From Deltaproteobacteria bacterium (GTDB lineage: Bacteria; Desulfobacterota_B; Binatia; UBA9968), in contig VBKY01000030.1 of assembly GCA_005879255.1 (NCBI GenBank), positions 30,702-73,721 of the forward strand: a stretch of DNA of 43,020 bases, given 5' to 3'. Under the pieces are notes generated by a model. That model made no database searches, was not told the origin of the DNA, and saw nothing but the letters and a program-made list of their open reading frames with translations. Position numbers and translations under genes: made by a program. Of this stretch, positions 33,409 to 41,344 are shown piece by piece. Positions within the stretch are counted from its first letter, which is position 1. Each line of letters opens with the position of its first letter.

Positions 33409-34050
33409 ATGGCGCGCGCAAAGTACATCGTGGTCGAGGGCCCCATCGGCGTGGGCAAGACCAGCTTGGCGAAGATTTTGGCCAACGAATTTTACGCCCG
33501 GACGGTGTTCGAAAGGGTCGAAGATAACCCGTTTCTGCCGAAATTTTATAAATCCCGCGAGACGTACGCGTTCCAGAACCAAACCTTTTTTCTGCTCAAC
33601 CGCTACCAGCAACAAATGGAGCTGGCCCAGCAAGATCTTTTTGACCAAGGCACGGTCGCGGATTATTTGTTCGCCAAGGACCAGATTTTCGCGACGTTAA
33701 CTCTGAGCGCCGAGGAGCTGAATTTATACCAGCAAATTTACGCGCTTTTGAACGCGCGGATTGCCAAACCCGATCTCGTCGTCTATCTCCAAGCCCGTCC
33801 CGAGGTGCTTTACAAAAGGCTCAAAAAAAGGGATAAAAAATACGAGCGAAGCGTAACCTTCGAATACCTTACCGAGGTAGCTCAGGCGTACAACCAGTTC
33901 TTTTTTCACTATGACGAGACGCCTCTGCTGGTCGTCAATACTTCGGAGATTGATTTCGTCTCGAGCAGCAAGGATCTGGCTGACTTGATCAAGGAAATCA
34001 ACAGCATGGGTTCGGGGACGCAGCATTACATACCGCTTGGATCCAGGTAG
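33409..34050 (+). CDS. Deoxynucleoside kinase (dAK/dGK-type)
   Basis: A 213-residue P-loop kinase with Walker A GPIGVGKTS at 11-19, a conserved Glu-Arg-Val-Glu-Asp-Asn-Pro-Phe stretch shortly after (ERVEDNPFLPKFY), VADYLFAKD near the active centre, LVVYLQARPEVLYKRLKKRD with the LID lysines and arginines, and VVNTSEIDFV. It phosphorylates deoxynucleosides for salvage; the purine versus pyrimidine preference cannot be told. It is transcribed divergently from nagZ and ends before a repeat and a terminator. Confidence 0.9.
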   Translation: MARAKYIVVEGPIGVGKTSLAKILANEFYARTVFERVEDNPFLPKFYKSRETYAFQNQTFFLLNRYQQQMELAQQDLFDQGTVADYLFAKDQIFATLTLSAEELNLYQQIYALLNARIAKPDLVVYLQARPEVLYKRLKKRDKKYERSVTFEYLTEVAQAYNQFFFHYDETPLLVVNTSEIDFVSSSKDLADLIKEINSMGSGTQHYIPLGSR

Positions 34051-34082
34051 TCTGGACTGAGACGGATGCCGCGATGAAGAAG

Positions 34083-34140
34083 ACGGCGGTAGGCAGCAGG
34101 CGGTAAGCAGGAGTTCATTGCATCCTGCCGTCTGCGCACC
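34083..34140. repeat. Iterated heptamer hairpin element after the deoxynucleoside kinase gene
   Basis: The left arm strings together ACGGCGG, TAGGCAG, CAGGCGG, TAAGCAG and GAG; after a short centre (TTCATTGCAT) the right arm reads CCTGCCG, TCTGCGC, ACC, roughly the reverse complement. It lies 32 bases after the stop codon and 15 bases before the intrinsic terminator. Confidence 0.75.
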
Positions 34141-34155
34141 GTTGGGTTTCTAATG

Positions 34156-34190
34156 GCCTTCCGGATTTGTCCGGAGGGCTTTTTTATTTT
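34156..34190 (+). terminator. Rho-independent terminator upstream of panB
   Basis: A ten-pair stem (GCCTTCCGGA with TCCGGAGGGC, one G-T pair) and loop TTTG, followed by TTTTTTATTTT. It ends the deoxynucleoside kinase transcript and lies 15 bases before the panB start, leaving little room for a separate panB promoter. It could therefore act as an attenuator of read-through into panB. Confidence 0.85.
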
Positions 34191-34204
34191 GGGGAGGATT
34201 GACC

Positions 34205-35008
34205 ATGGGCGATAAGGTCACGGTACCGCAGATCGTTAAGATGAAGCAGCGCGGCGAAAAGATTACCTGCCTGACGGCGTACGATTACTCTTTTGCGCGG
34301 ATCCTCGACGAAGCCGGCGTCGACATGCTGCTGGTCGGCGATTCGGTCGGCTGTGTCGTCCAGGGCAACCACAACACGTTAGCCGTGACGATGGACGAGA
34401 TGATCTATCACACCCGCGCCGTCGTGCGCGGGCGCAAACGTGCGCTGGTGATCGGCGACATGCCTTTTCTTTCGTACCAGGCGAGCAAAGAGCAAGCCCT
34501 ACAAAATGCCGGAAGGTTTCTTAAAGAGGCCGGCGGCGAAGCCGTGAAATTGGAAGGCGGCGTGGCCGTAAAGGAAACGATTGCCGCCACAGTCAATGCC
34601 GGAATTCCGGTCATGGGGCATATCGGACTCACGCCGCAGTCCGTGCACCAGTTTGGCGGTTATAAAATTCAAGGGCGGGACAAGACGCGGCGAGAAATGG
34701 TGCTACGCGACGCAGTCGCAGTGGAAGAAGCGGGCGCATTCGCCGTCGTGTTGGAGGGCATGCCGCTTGATTTGGCCGAGGAGATCACCAAGCGACTGAC
34801 GATTCCCACCATCGGCATTGGCGCCGGCGTGCACTGCGATGGACAGGTATTGGTGATCCATGACATGCTTGGCCTATTCGATGATTTCACGCCAAGGTTC
34901 GTCAAACGCTATGCCGACCTGAAAAAAACCATGACCGGCGCGGTAAAAGATTTTATCAGCGAAGTGAGAGAACAAAAGTTTCCCATGGAGGAGCACTCGT
35001 TTAAGTAA
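34205..35008 (+). CDS. panB: 3-methyl-2-oxobutanoate hydroxymethyltransferase PanB
   Basis: A 267-residue enzyme that makes ketopantoate from 2-oxoisovalerate and methylenetetrahydrofolate for pantothenate and coenzyme A. It shows [20 protein letters not shown], the Mg ligands Asp46 (VGDSVG) and Asp85 (IGDMPF), [20 protein letters not shown] and the catalytic Glu in VLEGMP. The ATG at 34205 has GGGGAGG seven bases upstream; the TTG at 34199 lies too close to it. Confidence 0.96.
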   Translation: MGDKVTVPQIVKMKQRGEKITCLTAYDYSFARILDEAGVDMLLVGDSVGCVVQGNHNTLAVTMDEMIYHTRAVVRGRKRALVIGDMPFLSYQASKEQALQNAGRFLKEAGGEAVKLEGGVAVKETIAATVNAGIPVMGHIGLTPQSVHQFGGYKIQGRDKTRREMVLRDAVAVEEAGAFAVVLEGMPLDLAEEITKRLTIPTIGIGAGVHCDGQVLVIHDMLGLFDDFTPRFVKRYADLKKTMTGAVKDFISEVREQKFPMEEHSFK

Positions 35009-35013
35009 AAAAA

Positions 35014-35104
35014 ATTGGGGTGTTGGAGTCATGGAGTGTTGGAGTGATGGTCTCCGACAAAACCCAATACTCCAGTACTCCATCACTCCATTACTCCAGT
35101 TCTT
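35014..35104. repeat. Iterated octamer hairpin element between panB and panC (copy B)
   Basis: Left arm (35014-35050): TTGGGGTG, TTGGAGTC, ATGGAGTG, TTGGAGTG, ATGG. Right arm (35065-35100): AATACTCC, AGTACTCC, ATCACTCC, ATTACTCC, AGT. The word family is the one seen at 20152-20236. The element starts six bases after the panB stop and ends a few bases before the panC ATG, filling the whole spacer. Confidence 0.87.
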
Positions 35105-35105
35105 T

Positions 35106-35951
35106 ATGCTGATCATCGAACATATCTCGGCCATGCGCCGCTGGAGCGAGGCCGAGCGGCGCCAAGGTCACCGCGTCGTGCTGGTCCCAACCATGGGTTT
35201 TTTGCACGAAGCGCATATGTGTCTCGTGCGCGACGCCAGGAAACGCGGCGATCGCGTCGTCGTATCGATCTTCGTCAATCCGGCGCAGTTCGGTCCGGGC
35301 GAGGATTTTGCCGCCTATCCGCGGGATTTCGAGCGCGATCGGGCGCTGCTCGAAAAGGAGCTCGCCGACGTGGTCTTTCATCCGACCGTAGACGAGATGT
35401 ATCCGCAGGGAGCCGACACGTTCGTGGAGGTCAAGCGACTCAGTCTGCCGCTCTGCGGCGCCGCGCGCCCCGGACATTTTCGCGGCGTTGCCACCGTCGT
35501 CGCCAAGCTGTTGAACATCGTGCGGCCGCATGCGGCGATTTTCGGGGAGAAGGATTATCAACAGCTGCAATTGATACGGCGCCTGGTGCGCGATCTCGAC
35601 ATCGATGTCGAAATCATCGGTCACCCGATCGTGCGTGAACCGGATGGTCTGGCGATGAGCTCGCGCAACGCCTATCTCGGAGCGGCCGAGCGGCAGGCGG
35701 CGGTTTGTCTGTCACGTTCGCTCTGCAAGGCCGAGCGTTTGTTCAGACGCGGTGAGACTTCGGCGCAGGCGCTGATTCGGCTGGTTTCGGCGGAGTTCAA
35801 AAAGGAACCGCTTGCCGAAGTCGAATACGTGAAATTATGCGATGCCAAAACTCTCGACGACATCGAAAAGATTGACGAGCCGGCAGTGCTCGCGTTGGCG
35901 GTCCGCATCGGCAGGGCGCGCTTGATCGATAATCGAGTGCTTACCCGTTAG
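35106..35951 (+). CDS. panC: Pantothenate synthetase PanC
   Basis: A 281-residue enzyme joining pantoate and beta-alanine with ATP. It has VVLVPTMGFLHEAHMCLVRD, FVNPAQFGPGEDFAAYPR, GEKDYQQLQLIRR and MSSRNAYL, all diagnostic. The nucleotidyl-transferase motif, normally His-X-Gly-His, is His34-Glu-Ala-His37, so the glycine is replaced by alanine. The ATG at 35106 begins the conserved N-terminus; 25 codons further up in frame lie in the iterated repeat and are not credible. No Shine-Dalgarno is visible, because the repeat occupies that position. Confidence 0.95.
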   Translation: MLIIEHISAMRRWSEAERRQGHRVVLVPTMGFLHEAHMCLVRDARKRGDRVVVSIFVNPAQFGPGEDFAAYPRDFERDRALLEKELADVVFHPTVDEMYPQGADTFVEVKRLSLPLCGAARPGHFRGVATVVAKLLNIVRPHAAIFGEKDYQQLQLIRRLVRDLDIDVEIIGHPIVREPDGLAMSSRNAYLGAAERQAAVCLSRSLCKAERLFRRGETSAQALIRLVSAEFKKEPLAEVEYVKLCDAKTLDDIEKIDEPAVLALAVRIGRARLIDNRVLTR

Positions 35952-35962
35952 GGAGGGTTGTG

Positions 35963-36625
35963 GTGGTGGCGGACGAGGTTCCTACTAAAACCAAATCTCG
36001 CTGGAGTGACAGTCTACGGCGCTATTTTCTCGCCGGGCTGCTCGCCTTTCTGCCGCTGGCGATTACCCTTTGGTTTATTGGCTGGGTGATCGATTTATTG
36101 GATAGCGTGCTGGCCGTTTTACCCGACGCGCTTCACCCCAATTATTATCTGCCTTTTGCGATTCCCAAGCTCGGCGCGTTCGTCACACTGCTTTTGATTC
36201 TCTTTCTCGGCGTCTTAACCAGCGGCGTCGCGACGCGGCGGTTCCTCGCGGCATGGGAAAGTCTTTTTATCCAAATCCCGGTGTTCCGCGGTGTCTATAT
36301 CGCCGTGCAGAAGCTGGTGCAGACCTTTTTAGGGCAGTCCAATGCCCAACGGCAGGTTGTCATCATCGAATATCCGCGCGTCGGCATCTTCACGGTCGGC
36401 TTCGCCATGGGTCGCGCGTGGTCGCATCTGGAAGACAAAAAGAATGCCCAGCTCGTCAACGTTTTTGTTCCCACCACGCCAAACCCAACCTCCGGCTTCT
36501 ATCTTCTTGTGCCGAGCAACGAAGTCACCCCGCTGAACATGACGATGGAAGAGGCCCTGAAATTGATCACCTCGAGCGGGCTGATCACGCCGCCGGACGA
36601 CAAGAACAAAAATAATGCCAGCTAA
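35963..36625 (+). CDS. DUF502 family membrane protein
   Basis: A protein of about 220 residues with two N-terminal membrane helices (about residues 20-43, [19 protein letters not shown] region, and 68-90, [20 protein letters not shown]) and a soluble C-terminal domain containing [20 protein letters not shown] and [20 protein letters not shown], the hallmark of DUF502. These proteins sit in the inner membrane and their role is unknown. Three GTG codons occur in a row (35960, 35963, 35966); GGGAGG at 35951-35956 best fits 35963 or 35966. It overlaps smpB by 11 bases. Confidence 0.9.
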   Translation: MVADEVPTKTKSRWSDSLRRYFLAGLLAFLPLAITLWFIGWVIDLLDSVLAVLPDALHPNYYLPFAIPKLGAFVTLLLILFLGVLTSGVATRRFLAAWESLFIQIPVFRGVYIAVQKLVQTFLGQSNAQRQVVIIEYPRVGIFTVGFAMGRAWSHLEDKKNAQLVNVFVPTTPNPTSGFYLLVPSNEVTPLNMTMEEALKLITSSGLITPPDDKNKNNAS

Positions 36626-37091
36626 GAAATCGACCGCAGCCGGCGAGCAGATCATCTGCGTCAACCGCCAGGCGCGCCATAACTACTTCATCGATGAGAC
36701 TTACGAAGCCGGTCTGGTTCTGGTCGGCAGCGAGGTGAAGTCGTTGCGCGACGGCAAGGCCAATCTGACGGACAGCTACGCGCGCGTGCAAAAGGGCGAG
36801 GCGTTCCTGATCAACACGCATATCAGTCCGTACGCAGGAGCGAATCAGTTCAATCACGAGCCGACGCGCCCGCGCAAGCTCTTGCTACATGCGCGCGAAA
36901 TCGAACGGCTCACGGGTAAAACTAAGGAACGCGGCTTCACGCTGGTTCCGCTGAAGCTCTATTTTAAGAACGGCCGCGCCAAAGTCGAGTTGGGCCTCGC
37001 GCGCGGGAAAAAGCTCTACGACAAGCGCGAAACGCTCAGGCGCAAAGTCGCCGAGCGCGAAGTCGAACGGTCGCTAAAATCAAGAAACTAA
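36615..37091 (+). CDS. smpB: SsrA-binding protein SmpB
   Basis: A 158-residue protein that carries tmRNA to stalled ribosomes in trans-translation. It shows [39 protein letters not shown], the motif LHAREIERL, and [20 protein letters not shown], then a basic tail ([14 protein letters not shown]) needed in the mRNA channel. It starts within the end of the DUF502 gene. The intact tmRNA gene is not in the window, but a 20-base match to its 3' end follows at 37124-37143. Confidence 0.97.
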   Translation: MPAKKSTAAGEQIICVNRQARHNYFIDETYEAGLVLVGSEVKSLRDGKANLTDSYARVQKGEAFLINTHISPYAGANQFNHEPTRPRKLLLHAREIERLTGKTKERGFTLVPLKLYFKNGRAKVELGLARGKKLYDKRETLRRKVAEREVERSLKSRN

Positions 37092-37123
37092 GTTCCTGGT
37101 TTCGGAATTCAGACTGTCGCTTT

Positions 37124-37143
37124 TGGTGGAGGCGGGGGGAATT
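37124..37143 (-). other. Fragment of a tmRNA (or tRNA-Ala) 3' end, likely att half-site of a genomic island
   Basis: On the minus strand these 20 bases read AATTCCCCCCGCCTCCACCA: the end of a T stem, a 7-base acceptor strand CGCCTCC and A-CCA. The strand would pair with GGGGGCG and give the G3-U70 wobble that marks alanine-charged tmRNA and tRNA-Ala. The 5' parts of the molecule are absent on the plus-coordinate side, so it is only a fragment. It lies 33 bases from the smpB stop, at the boundary where ordinary genes give way to sparse, broken ones. Integrases often insert elements in the ssrA 3' end and leave such copies. Confidence 0.6.
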
Positions 37144-37712
37144 ACATTTCCCTTATAACTCATGGATTGAGTTGCAATTTTTGTCGAGCAAAGGCGCTTG
37201 ATGCCCCCAACGTTGCCCCCGTACTGCCGCTCCTGCTTATAGATTTTTCGAGCACCGTTCTTCTCCTCAACAGCGCTACGAGGATTTTGCAGTGCGTCCA
37301 GAGCGTAGAGACTACGTATCCATCGATACGCTATTCAATCAGTAGCTCGCTGTTCCTACCTCAGCGGTCACTGTCATCACCTTGCCCGCGGCTAATTGCT
37401 CTCCAAAGCATAAACTGCGAACGACAACGGGCGTCCAGACTCGTATTGATCTAGTTACAATTCGTAATGACAAATAGCGGGATTGGCCGAATCAGCACGT
37501 CCTTTTCTGAGATAACAACTTGGGGAGGACCAGAGCGCAAAATTATGGTCTGGTGATCGCACGGCAAAGCGCGATTTAGATCAAGCCATGCATTCTCCGG
37601 AAACTCCTTCGGTCGCGTCGCTTCTCGATTGTAAGTTACGCCGATTTGAATCAGGGACATGCGTTGGAAAGACCGGATTCGAAGCGGGCATCATGCTGAA
37701 AGGAAAATTGAC
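37144..37712. other. Gene-poor start of the putative island
   Basis: About 570 bases with no gene I can support. A 69-codon minus-strand frame (37451-37660, MSLIQIGVTYNREATRPKEF at its start) has no ribosome site or family match. A short direct repeat TGCCCCC...TGCCCCC is at 37202-37219, and an inverted repeat AACTCA/TGAGTT lies at about 37157-37173 next to the att fragment. No integrase motif (Arg, His-X-X-Arg, Tyr) could be traced in any frame. Confidence 0.4.
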
Positions 37713-38201
37713 TCAGACGATCAATTCGAAATACGGCACGAGTGACATCGGATGGCTGCAACAGCATATGGACCCGAGTGCGACTCGCGGTACGAAGGAA
37801 CGCCACAAGTGAAACCAGCGACACGCCTGGAGTCCATCCAGGAAAGGGCCGGGCAGCACGGACCGTGGCGCTTTAACACAATTGATACGCAATTGAGTTG
37901 GTGGAGAAGCAGTACAATCAGGATAATCGCGCCGGCCAATCGGGATACGGTTGCGAAACGCGCAGTGATCTCTGAGCCACGCGTCCGAAATGGTCTGTCG
38001 AATATTCATCCAGACGCTATCGCGATGGATCAGTCGGACCAGCGGATTCCCGGGCGCTCCCCTGTCAGCAGGAGTGCTTCTCGATATCTTCTCCAATTCA
38101 TCAGCGTTCCTTGTTTGATCAGCGTCACCGCCTTGACAGCTCCCAAGAACGACTGTGGCGCATAGTAGGATGGCGACCGCGAGAAGCGTTTGTTCCTGCA
38201 T
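37713..38201 (-). CDS. Small predicted lipoprotein, unknown function
   Basis: A 162-residue product whose ATG (38199-38201, minus strand) is preceded six bases away by a perfect GGGGAGG. The N-terminus MQEQTLLAVAILLCATVVLG followed by SC is a textbook lipoprotein signal with lipidated Cys22. The first half of the mature part (GGDADQTRNADELEKISRST onward) looks coding. From about residue 110 the composition changes, and another frame over the same stretch (complement of about 37860-37950) encodes a hydrophobic helix AGAIILIVLLLHQL. A frameshift may therefore have replaced a membrane-spanning C-terminus. A promoter lies upstream at 38355-38383. No family recognised. Confidence 0.55.
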   Translation of the reverse strand: MQEQTLLAVAILLCATVVLGSCQGGDADQTRNADELEKISRSTPADRGAPGNPLVRLIHRDSVWMNIRQTISDAWLRDHCAFRNRIPIGRRDYPDCTASPPTQLRINCVKAPRSVLPGPFLDGLQACRWFHLWRSFVPRVALGSICCCSHPMSLVPYFELIV

Positions 38202-38354
38202 AATTGCCTCCCCTGGCCAATGGTCGATATCGTTCAATTCCGAAAATAAGTTGCCGTTGAGAGAGCTGAGGGGTGAAACGAGCCGTGGAAACTCCAGGAA
38301 GCTCATCTCATGATGCAGACCTACGCATGAGAAAGCTTGGGACAACTGCGGCAA

Positions 38355-38383
38355 GAATTAGTTAACGTGACGAGAATTGTCAA
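38355..38383 (-). promoter_or_regulatory. Promoter of the small lipoprotein gene
   Basis: On the minus strand TTGACA (complement of 38378-38383) and TAATTC (complement of 38355-38360) are 17 bases apart. The rest of the 38202-38523 spacer shows no gene. The -35 neighbourhood (CTTGACAATTCTCGTCAC) resembles that of the promoter at 41508-41537. Confidence 0.5.
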
Positions 38384-38523
38384 GATGCTGAAAACACATT
38401 TTGTCTTAGGCGCGCGGCCCCTGACGGACAACATCCCACATCAAGAGAACTTCGATTTGTGCGTCTTCAGTCGGATTCTTCCGCAAGTTTGAAATTCCTC
38501 CCGTGCGAGCCCCGTTTAACGGC

Positions 38524-39174
38524 TCAGCGTTCAGCCGCCCCTTGTTCTGGGGTCGGCTGCGACGCGATATTCGGCCGCTCAGTTGCCGTTGCGATCTTCG
38601 TGATCAAGAACGCTGTGATCTCCTGCAAGGCTTGGGCTTTGATCGGGAGCGAGGGATCGGTATAGGCCGCCTGCTGCTCCGCCGGCACCGTAGCGTGCTT
38701 GAGAACGTGATTCATGCCATCGATCAGGCGCAACTTCGCCTCTTTGTTGGCTGCGGCCAGCCGCTTCGCGTCGTCAACCGAAATTTGTAGGTCGGTTGTT
38801 CCTTGCACGATGAGCACCGGGACCTCAAGTGCAGCTACCTCCTCCCGGACGGGATCATATTTGAACCAAGAGATCAGGTACGGCTGCACGCTCGGGCGGT
38901 AGAGCGCCGCGAGGTCCTTGCGTACGTCTGTGACGGTTCGGCCGGCGACCAGCTCGTCCAGAATCTGGTTGCTCGTTGCCTTCAGGTTAGGTGGGAGTTT
39001 GGTGTCAAGTTGCGCTCGGATCAGCGCGGGCGCAGCTCGGCCGCTGCCAGCGAGGGAGACGAATGCATCGACCTTCGCCTGCTTCGCGGCAAGCATGCCG
39101 ATCAGCGATCCCTCACTATGACCGACAAGCCCGACACGCAGGAAACGGGGATCTGACGCAGCCAGGTGACCCAC
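38524..39174 (-). pseudogene. Alpha/beta hydrolase, N-terminally truncated
   Basis: The frame of 216 residues begins at a GTG (39172-39174) directly with DPRFLRVGLVGHSEGSLIGM, which contains the nucleophile elbow GHSEG. The acid and base regions follow (VPVLIVQGTTDLQISVDDAK with the Asp, and DGMNHVLKH with the His). Full-length relatives have roughly 100 or more residues before the elbow, including the oxyanion-hole strand, and these are missing. A neighbouring frame just upstream encodes FFVLRWV, the expected preceding residues, which shows a frameshift near 39175. The protein is therefore probably inactive. Confidence 0.72.
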
Positions 39175-39270
39175 CGGAGGACGAAGAACATTCTTCAGGC
39201 CAATCTCGATGACGTGTTCTTAGTGCCTGCGGAAATGACGAGTAAAAAAGTATTCAACTTAGTTTGACGC

Positions 39271-39513
39271 GCTGCTGGCGGCGAAATTATCGCGATGGAT
39301 GATGACCGACGGGTCTCATTCAACGCCTTACAACACGCTCGCCCAAACGCACATCTTCAGTTCTACGCTTTTGACATTCTCATTGACCGCGGTCAACGAC
39401 TGCTTAACGGTCCCTCTGGAAACCCGCCGGGAGTTGCTCGCTGAAGCGTTAGATAATTTGGAGTATCCAGTAATCTTCTCGCAAACTTTCAACGCTAAAC
39501 CGGCGGATCTCAA
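39271..39513 (+). pseudogene. Relic of an ATP-dependent DNA ligase (LigD-type) domain
   Basis: From 39271 one frame reads GGEIIAMDDDRRVSFNALQH, then FYAFDILIDRGQRLLN, the adenylation-domain middle of LigD-like ligases. At about 39405 the match moves to another frame and continues VPLETRRELLAEALDNLEYP and FSQTFNAKPADL. After 39513 the similarity ends abruptly. There is no start, no catalytic Lys motif and no C-terminus, so this is a scrap with a frameshift. Whole LigD proteins repair double-strand breaks with Ku. Confidence 0.75.
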
Positions 39514-39883
39514 TGGGCCGGGAATTACAAAGTGCCCCTTCGACAATCTCCCAGAGACGGCGCACGATGTGGGCGCTAACCCAGTCGAAGAATTCGTGCA
39601 CCTGTATAATATTCTGCTGATGCTCTTCGACGACGAGCAAGCTGGGATCGAAAAATTCATTTTCAAACGAGAAGCCGGCGTGCAATGGAAACACCGCCCA
39701 GAAATTAAGCGGCCGAAACGGCGAAAGCCTTTGAAAAGAGAGCCCGTGACGAAAGAAAAGCCTGACGGCGTTGCCCGCGTTTTATGGTGTGCGCCGGTTT
39801 CTAACTCCCCCGTCTTAGAAAACCGGCGTGCCGGTATGCTGCGTGACCGCCGAAAGCGGTTAGCGATCAAACCGGCTTCTCCG
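39514..39883. other. Unassigned sequence after the ligase relic
   Basis: The plus-strand frame that ends the ligase relic stays open to 39916 and encodes a very basic tail (EIKRPKRRKPLKREPVTKEK and beyond). The minus strand is also open over much of it. Nothing is recognisable in either, and neither has a ribosome site, so this is most likely non-coding or derived from a decayed mobile gene. Confidence 0.35.
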
Positions 39884-41344
39884 CTAATTCAAGATAATTT
39901 GCGCGCTCTGCGCTAACCGTTGGCGAAAATCAATTTGTCGGTTCCCATCATCTGATATCTCTTTGGCAAGGCCCTCAAGAAGTTCTGGAAGTCGCGTCCT
40001 GGGAAATTTTTCAACCGATTCGCCGAGAGCCTTCGCTTGCTGACGAACAATCAGCGATGCGACGGGGGCCATGACATTCGTAACCTGGACAAGCTCACTG
40101 ATTATCCGCTGAAATATCTCCGGCGACACCATCTCTACTTCCGCGGCCGGTACAATGAGCGTGACTCTCGCAATGTTGGATTGAACTGCGACCGGTTTCT
40201 CTTCTACTTCGTCCACAGGTTCATTCTGAGCAGCGGTGCTGACATCTTGCCCCTCTATACCTGACAAAGCTTCTGCTTGCCTGAAAAAGGAGGAAATCTG
40301 GCCGATCCCTTTGGGCAGCCGTTTCAACTGTGACTTGAGATCGCTTATCTCCGCATCTCGACGTATCAGAAGCTCCTTGTCTTTCACCATGCTTTCAAAC
40401 TCTTGCACCTTGGCAGCAAGCTTTTGCTCTACCTCTTTGATGGACGTCTCTTTCTGCCGGGTAAGTTTTTCTGTCTCGTTAAGCTGGGATTCGAGCGCAG
40501 TGATCTTTGCCCGGGAGGTCTCGGCCACATCCTCGGCACGCTTAGCGTGACTGGCTGCCTCCTCTGTCGTTTTCCTGTTAGCCAACTCTAACTCGCCTAT
40601 CTGCTTGCGATTGTCATCTATCTTGGACTTGAGATCGCTTATCTCCGCATCTCGGCGTGTCACAAGCTCTCGTTTGTCCTTCGCCATGCTTTCAAACTCT
40701 TGCACCTTGGCAGCCAGCTTTTGTTCCAGCTCCTTGATGGTCGACTCTTTCTGGCGGGCCAGTTTCTCGGTCACCTTAAGATGTGATTCGAACACCGTGA
40801 TCTTTGCTTGGGAGGTCTCGGCCACATCCTCGGCACGCTTAGCGTGACTAGCTGCCTCCTCTGTCGTTTTCCTGTTAGCCAACTCTAACTCGCCTATCTG
40901 CTTGACGTTGTCATCTATCTTGGACTTGTAATCATTTATCTCGTTACCTCGCGTTGCCAGCGTCTCGTCTTTTTTCTTTACGTCGTTTTGCAAGTTTTTG
41001 ATTTCATCGTTAAGAGTTTCTTCCATTTTTTGGCGGGAAGAATCTTTTCTCCGGATAGTCTCCTCCATCTCTTTGAGCTTAGCCTCCAACGCAGCAATGT
41101 CTGCTTTGAGATTACCAGCGAGCTGCTCGGCTTGCCGAGCCTCCTCTATAACCATTGCTTCACCTGCCCTCACCGCTGCCTTCAGCTTACCGATCCTGTC
41201 AACAAACCTCTCAAGCCCTTCCATTTCATTGTTTAAACTTAAAGCATTAGTGCTTTTTACTTGAGCCAACGACAGGGAATTGGTTTTGCCCCACTGTAAG
41301 TTGTCCTGCATTTTTAGCTTCAGGTAGTTATAGACTCTGATCAT
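39884..41344 (-). CDS. Large coiled-coil protein with tandem 99-residue units, unknown function
   Basis: A 486-residue product, ATG at 41342-41344 with GGAGG five bases upstream. Residues about 40-345 form a nearly unbroken charged coiled coil. Inside it two near-identical units follow each other (residues 140-238 and 239-336, both containing QIGELELANRKTTEEAASHA and KLAAKVQEFESM). After a short acidic linker, the C-terminal 95 residues form a separate domain: VTLIVPAAEVEMVSPEIFQR, ending LPELLEGLAKEISDD and FRQRL. That end resembles the small helical domain found at the C-termini of some bacterial kinases and response regulators (xGPxAxxxV...LLxxLAxxI), which is only a guess. No signal peptide. 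It has its own promoter with a palindrome. Confidence 0.82.
   Translation of the reverse strand: MIRVYNYLKLKMQDNLQWGKTNSLSLAQVKSTNALSLNNEMEGLERFVDRIGKLKAAVRAGEAMVIEEARQAEQLAGNLKADIAALEAKLKEMEETIRRKDSSRQKMEETLNDEIKNLQNDVKKKDETLATRGNEINDYKSKIDDNVKQIGELELANRKTTEEAASHAKRAEDVAETSQAKITVFESHLKVTEKLARQKESTIKELEQKLAAKVQEFESMAKDKRELVTRRDAEISDLKSKIDDNRKQIGELELANRKTTEEAASHAKRAEDVAETSRAKITALESQLNETEKLTRQKETSIKEVEQKLAAKVQEFESMVKDKELLIRRDAEISDLKSQLKRLPKGIGQISSFFRQAEALSGIEGQDVSTAAQNEPVDEVEEKPVAVQSNIARVTLIVPAAEVEMVSPEIFQRIISELVQVTNVMAPVASLIVRQQAKALGESVEKFPRTRLPELLEGLAKEISDDGNRQIDFRQRLAQSAQIILN
40337..40927 (-). repeat. Two tandem ~297-base units within the coiled-coil gene
   Basis: Unit 1 covers 40631-40927 (99 codons) and unit 2 covers 40337-40630 (98 codons). 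At DNA level they share long identical stretches, for instance ATGCTTTCAAACTCTTGCAC, and differ at scattered bases. A weaker third copy of the unit border lies at about 40930-40980. This is a recent duplication inside a coiled coil. Confidence 0.88.

Noticed and set aside
35031..35105. 25-codon N-terminal extension of PanC
   Set aside because: The codons lie within the iterated repeat, and PanC proteins begin at the residues encoded from 35106.
37144..37460. Integrase gene next to the att fragment
   Set aside because: I read the minus-strand frames and found no Arg...His-X-X-Arg...Tyr pattern and many stops. If an integrase exists, it is outside this stretch or fully decayed.
39328..39870. 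180-codon minus-strand frame opposite the ligase relic, considered as a transposase
   Set aside because: It shows no catalytic triad or family motif, and the opposite strand carries clear ligase similarity over part of it.
40337..40927. Tandem similar units as a possible CRISPR array or satellite
   Set aside because: The units are about 297 bases, lie fully in frame in one gene and encode coiled-coil repeats, with no short repeats and unique spacers.
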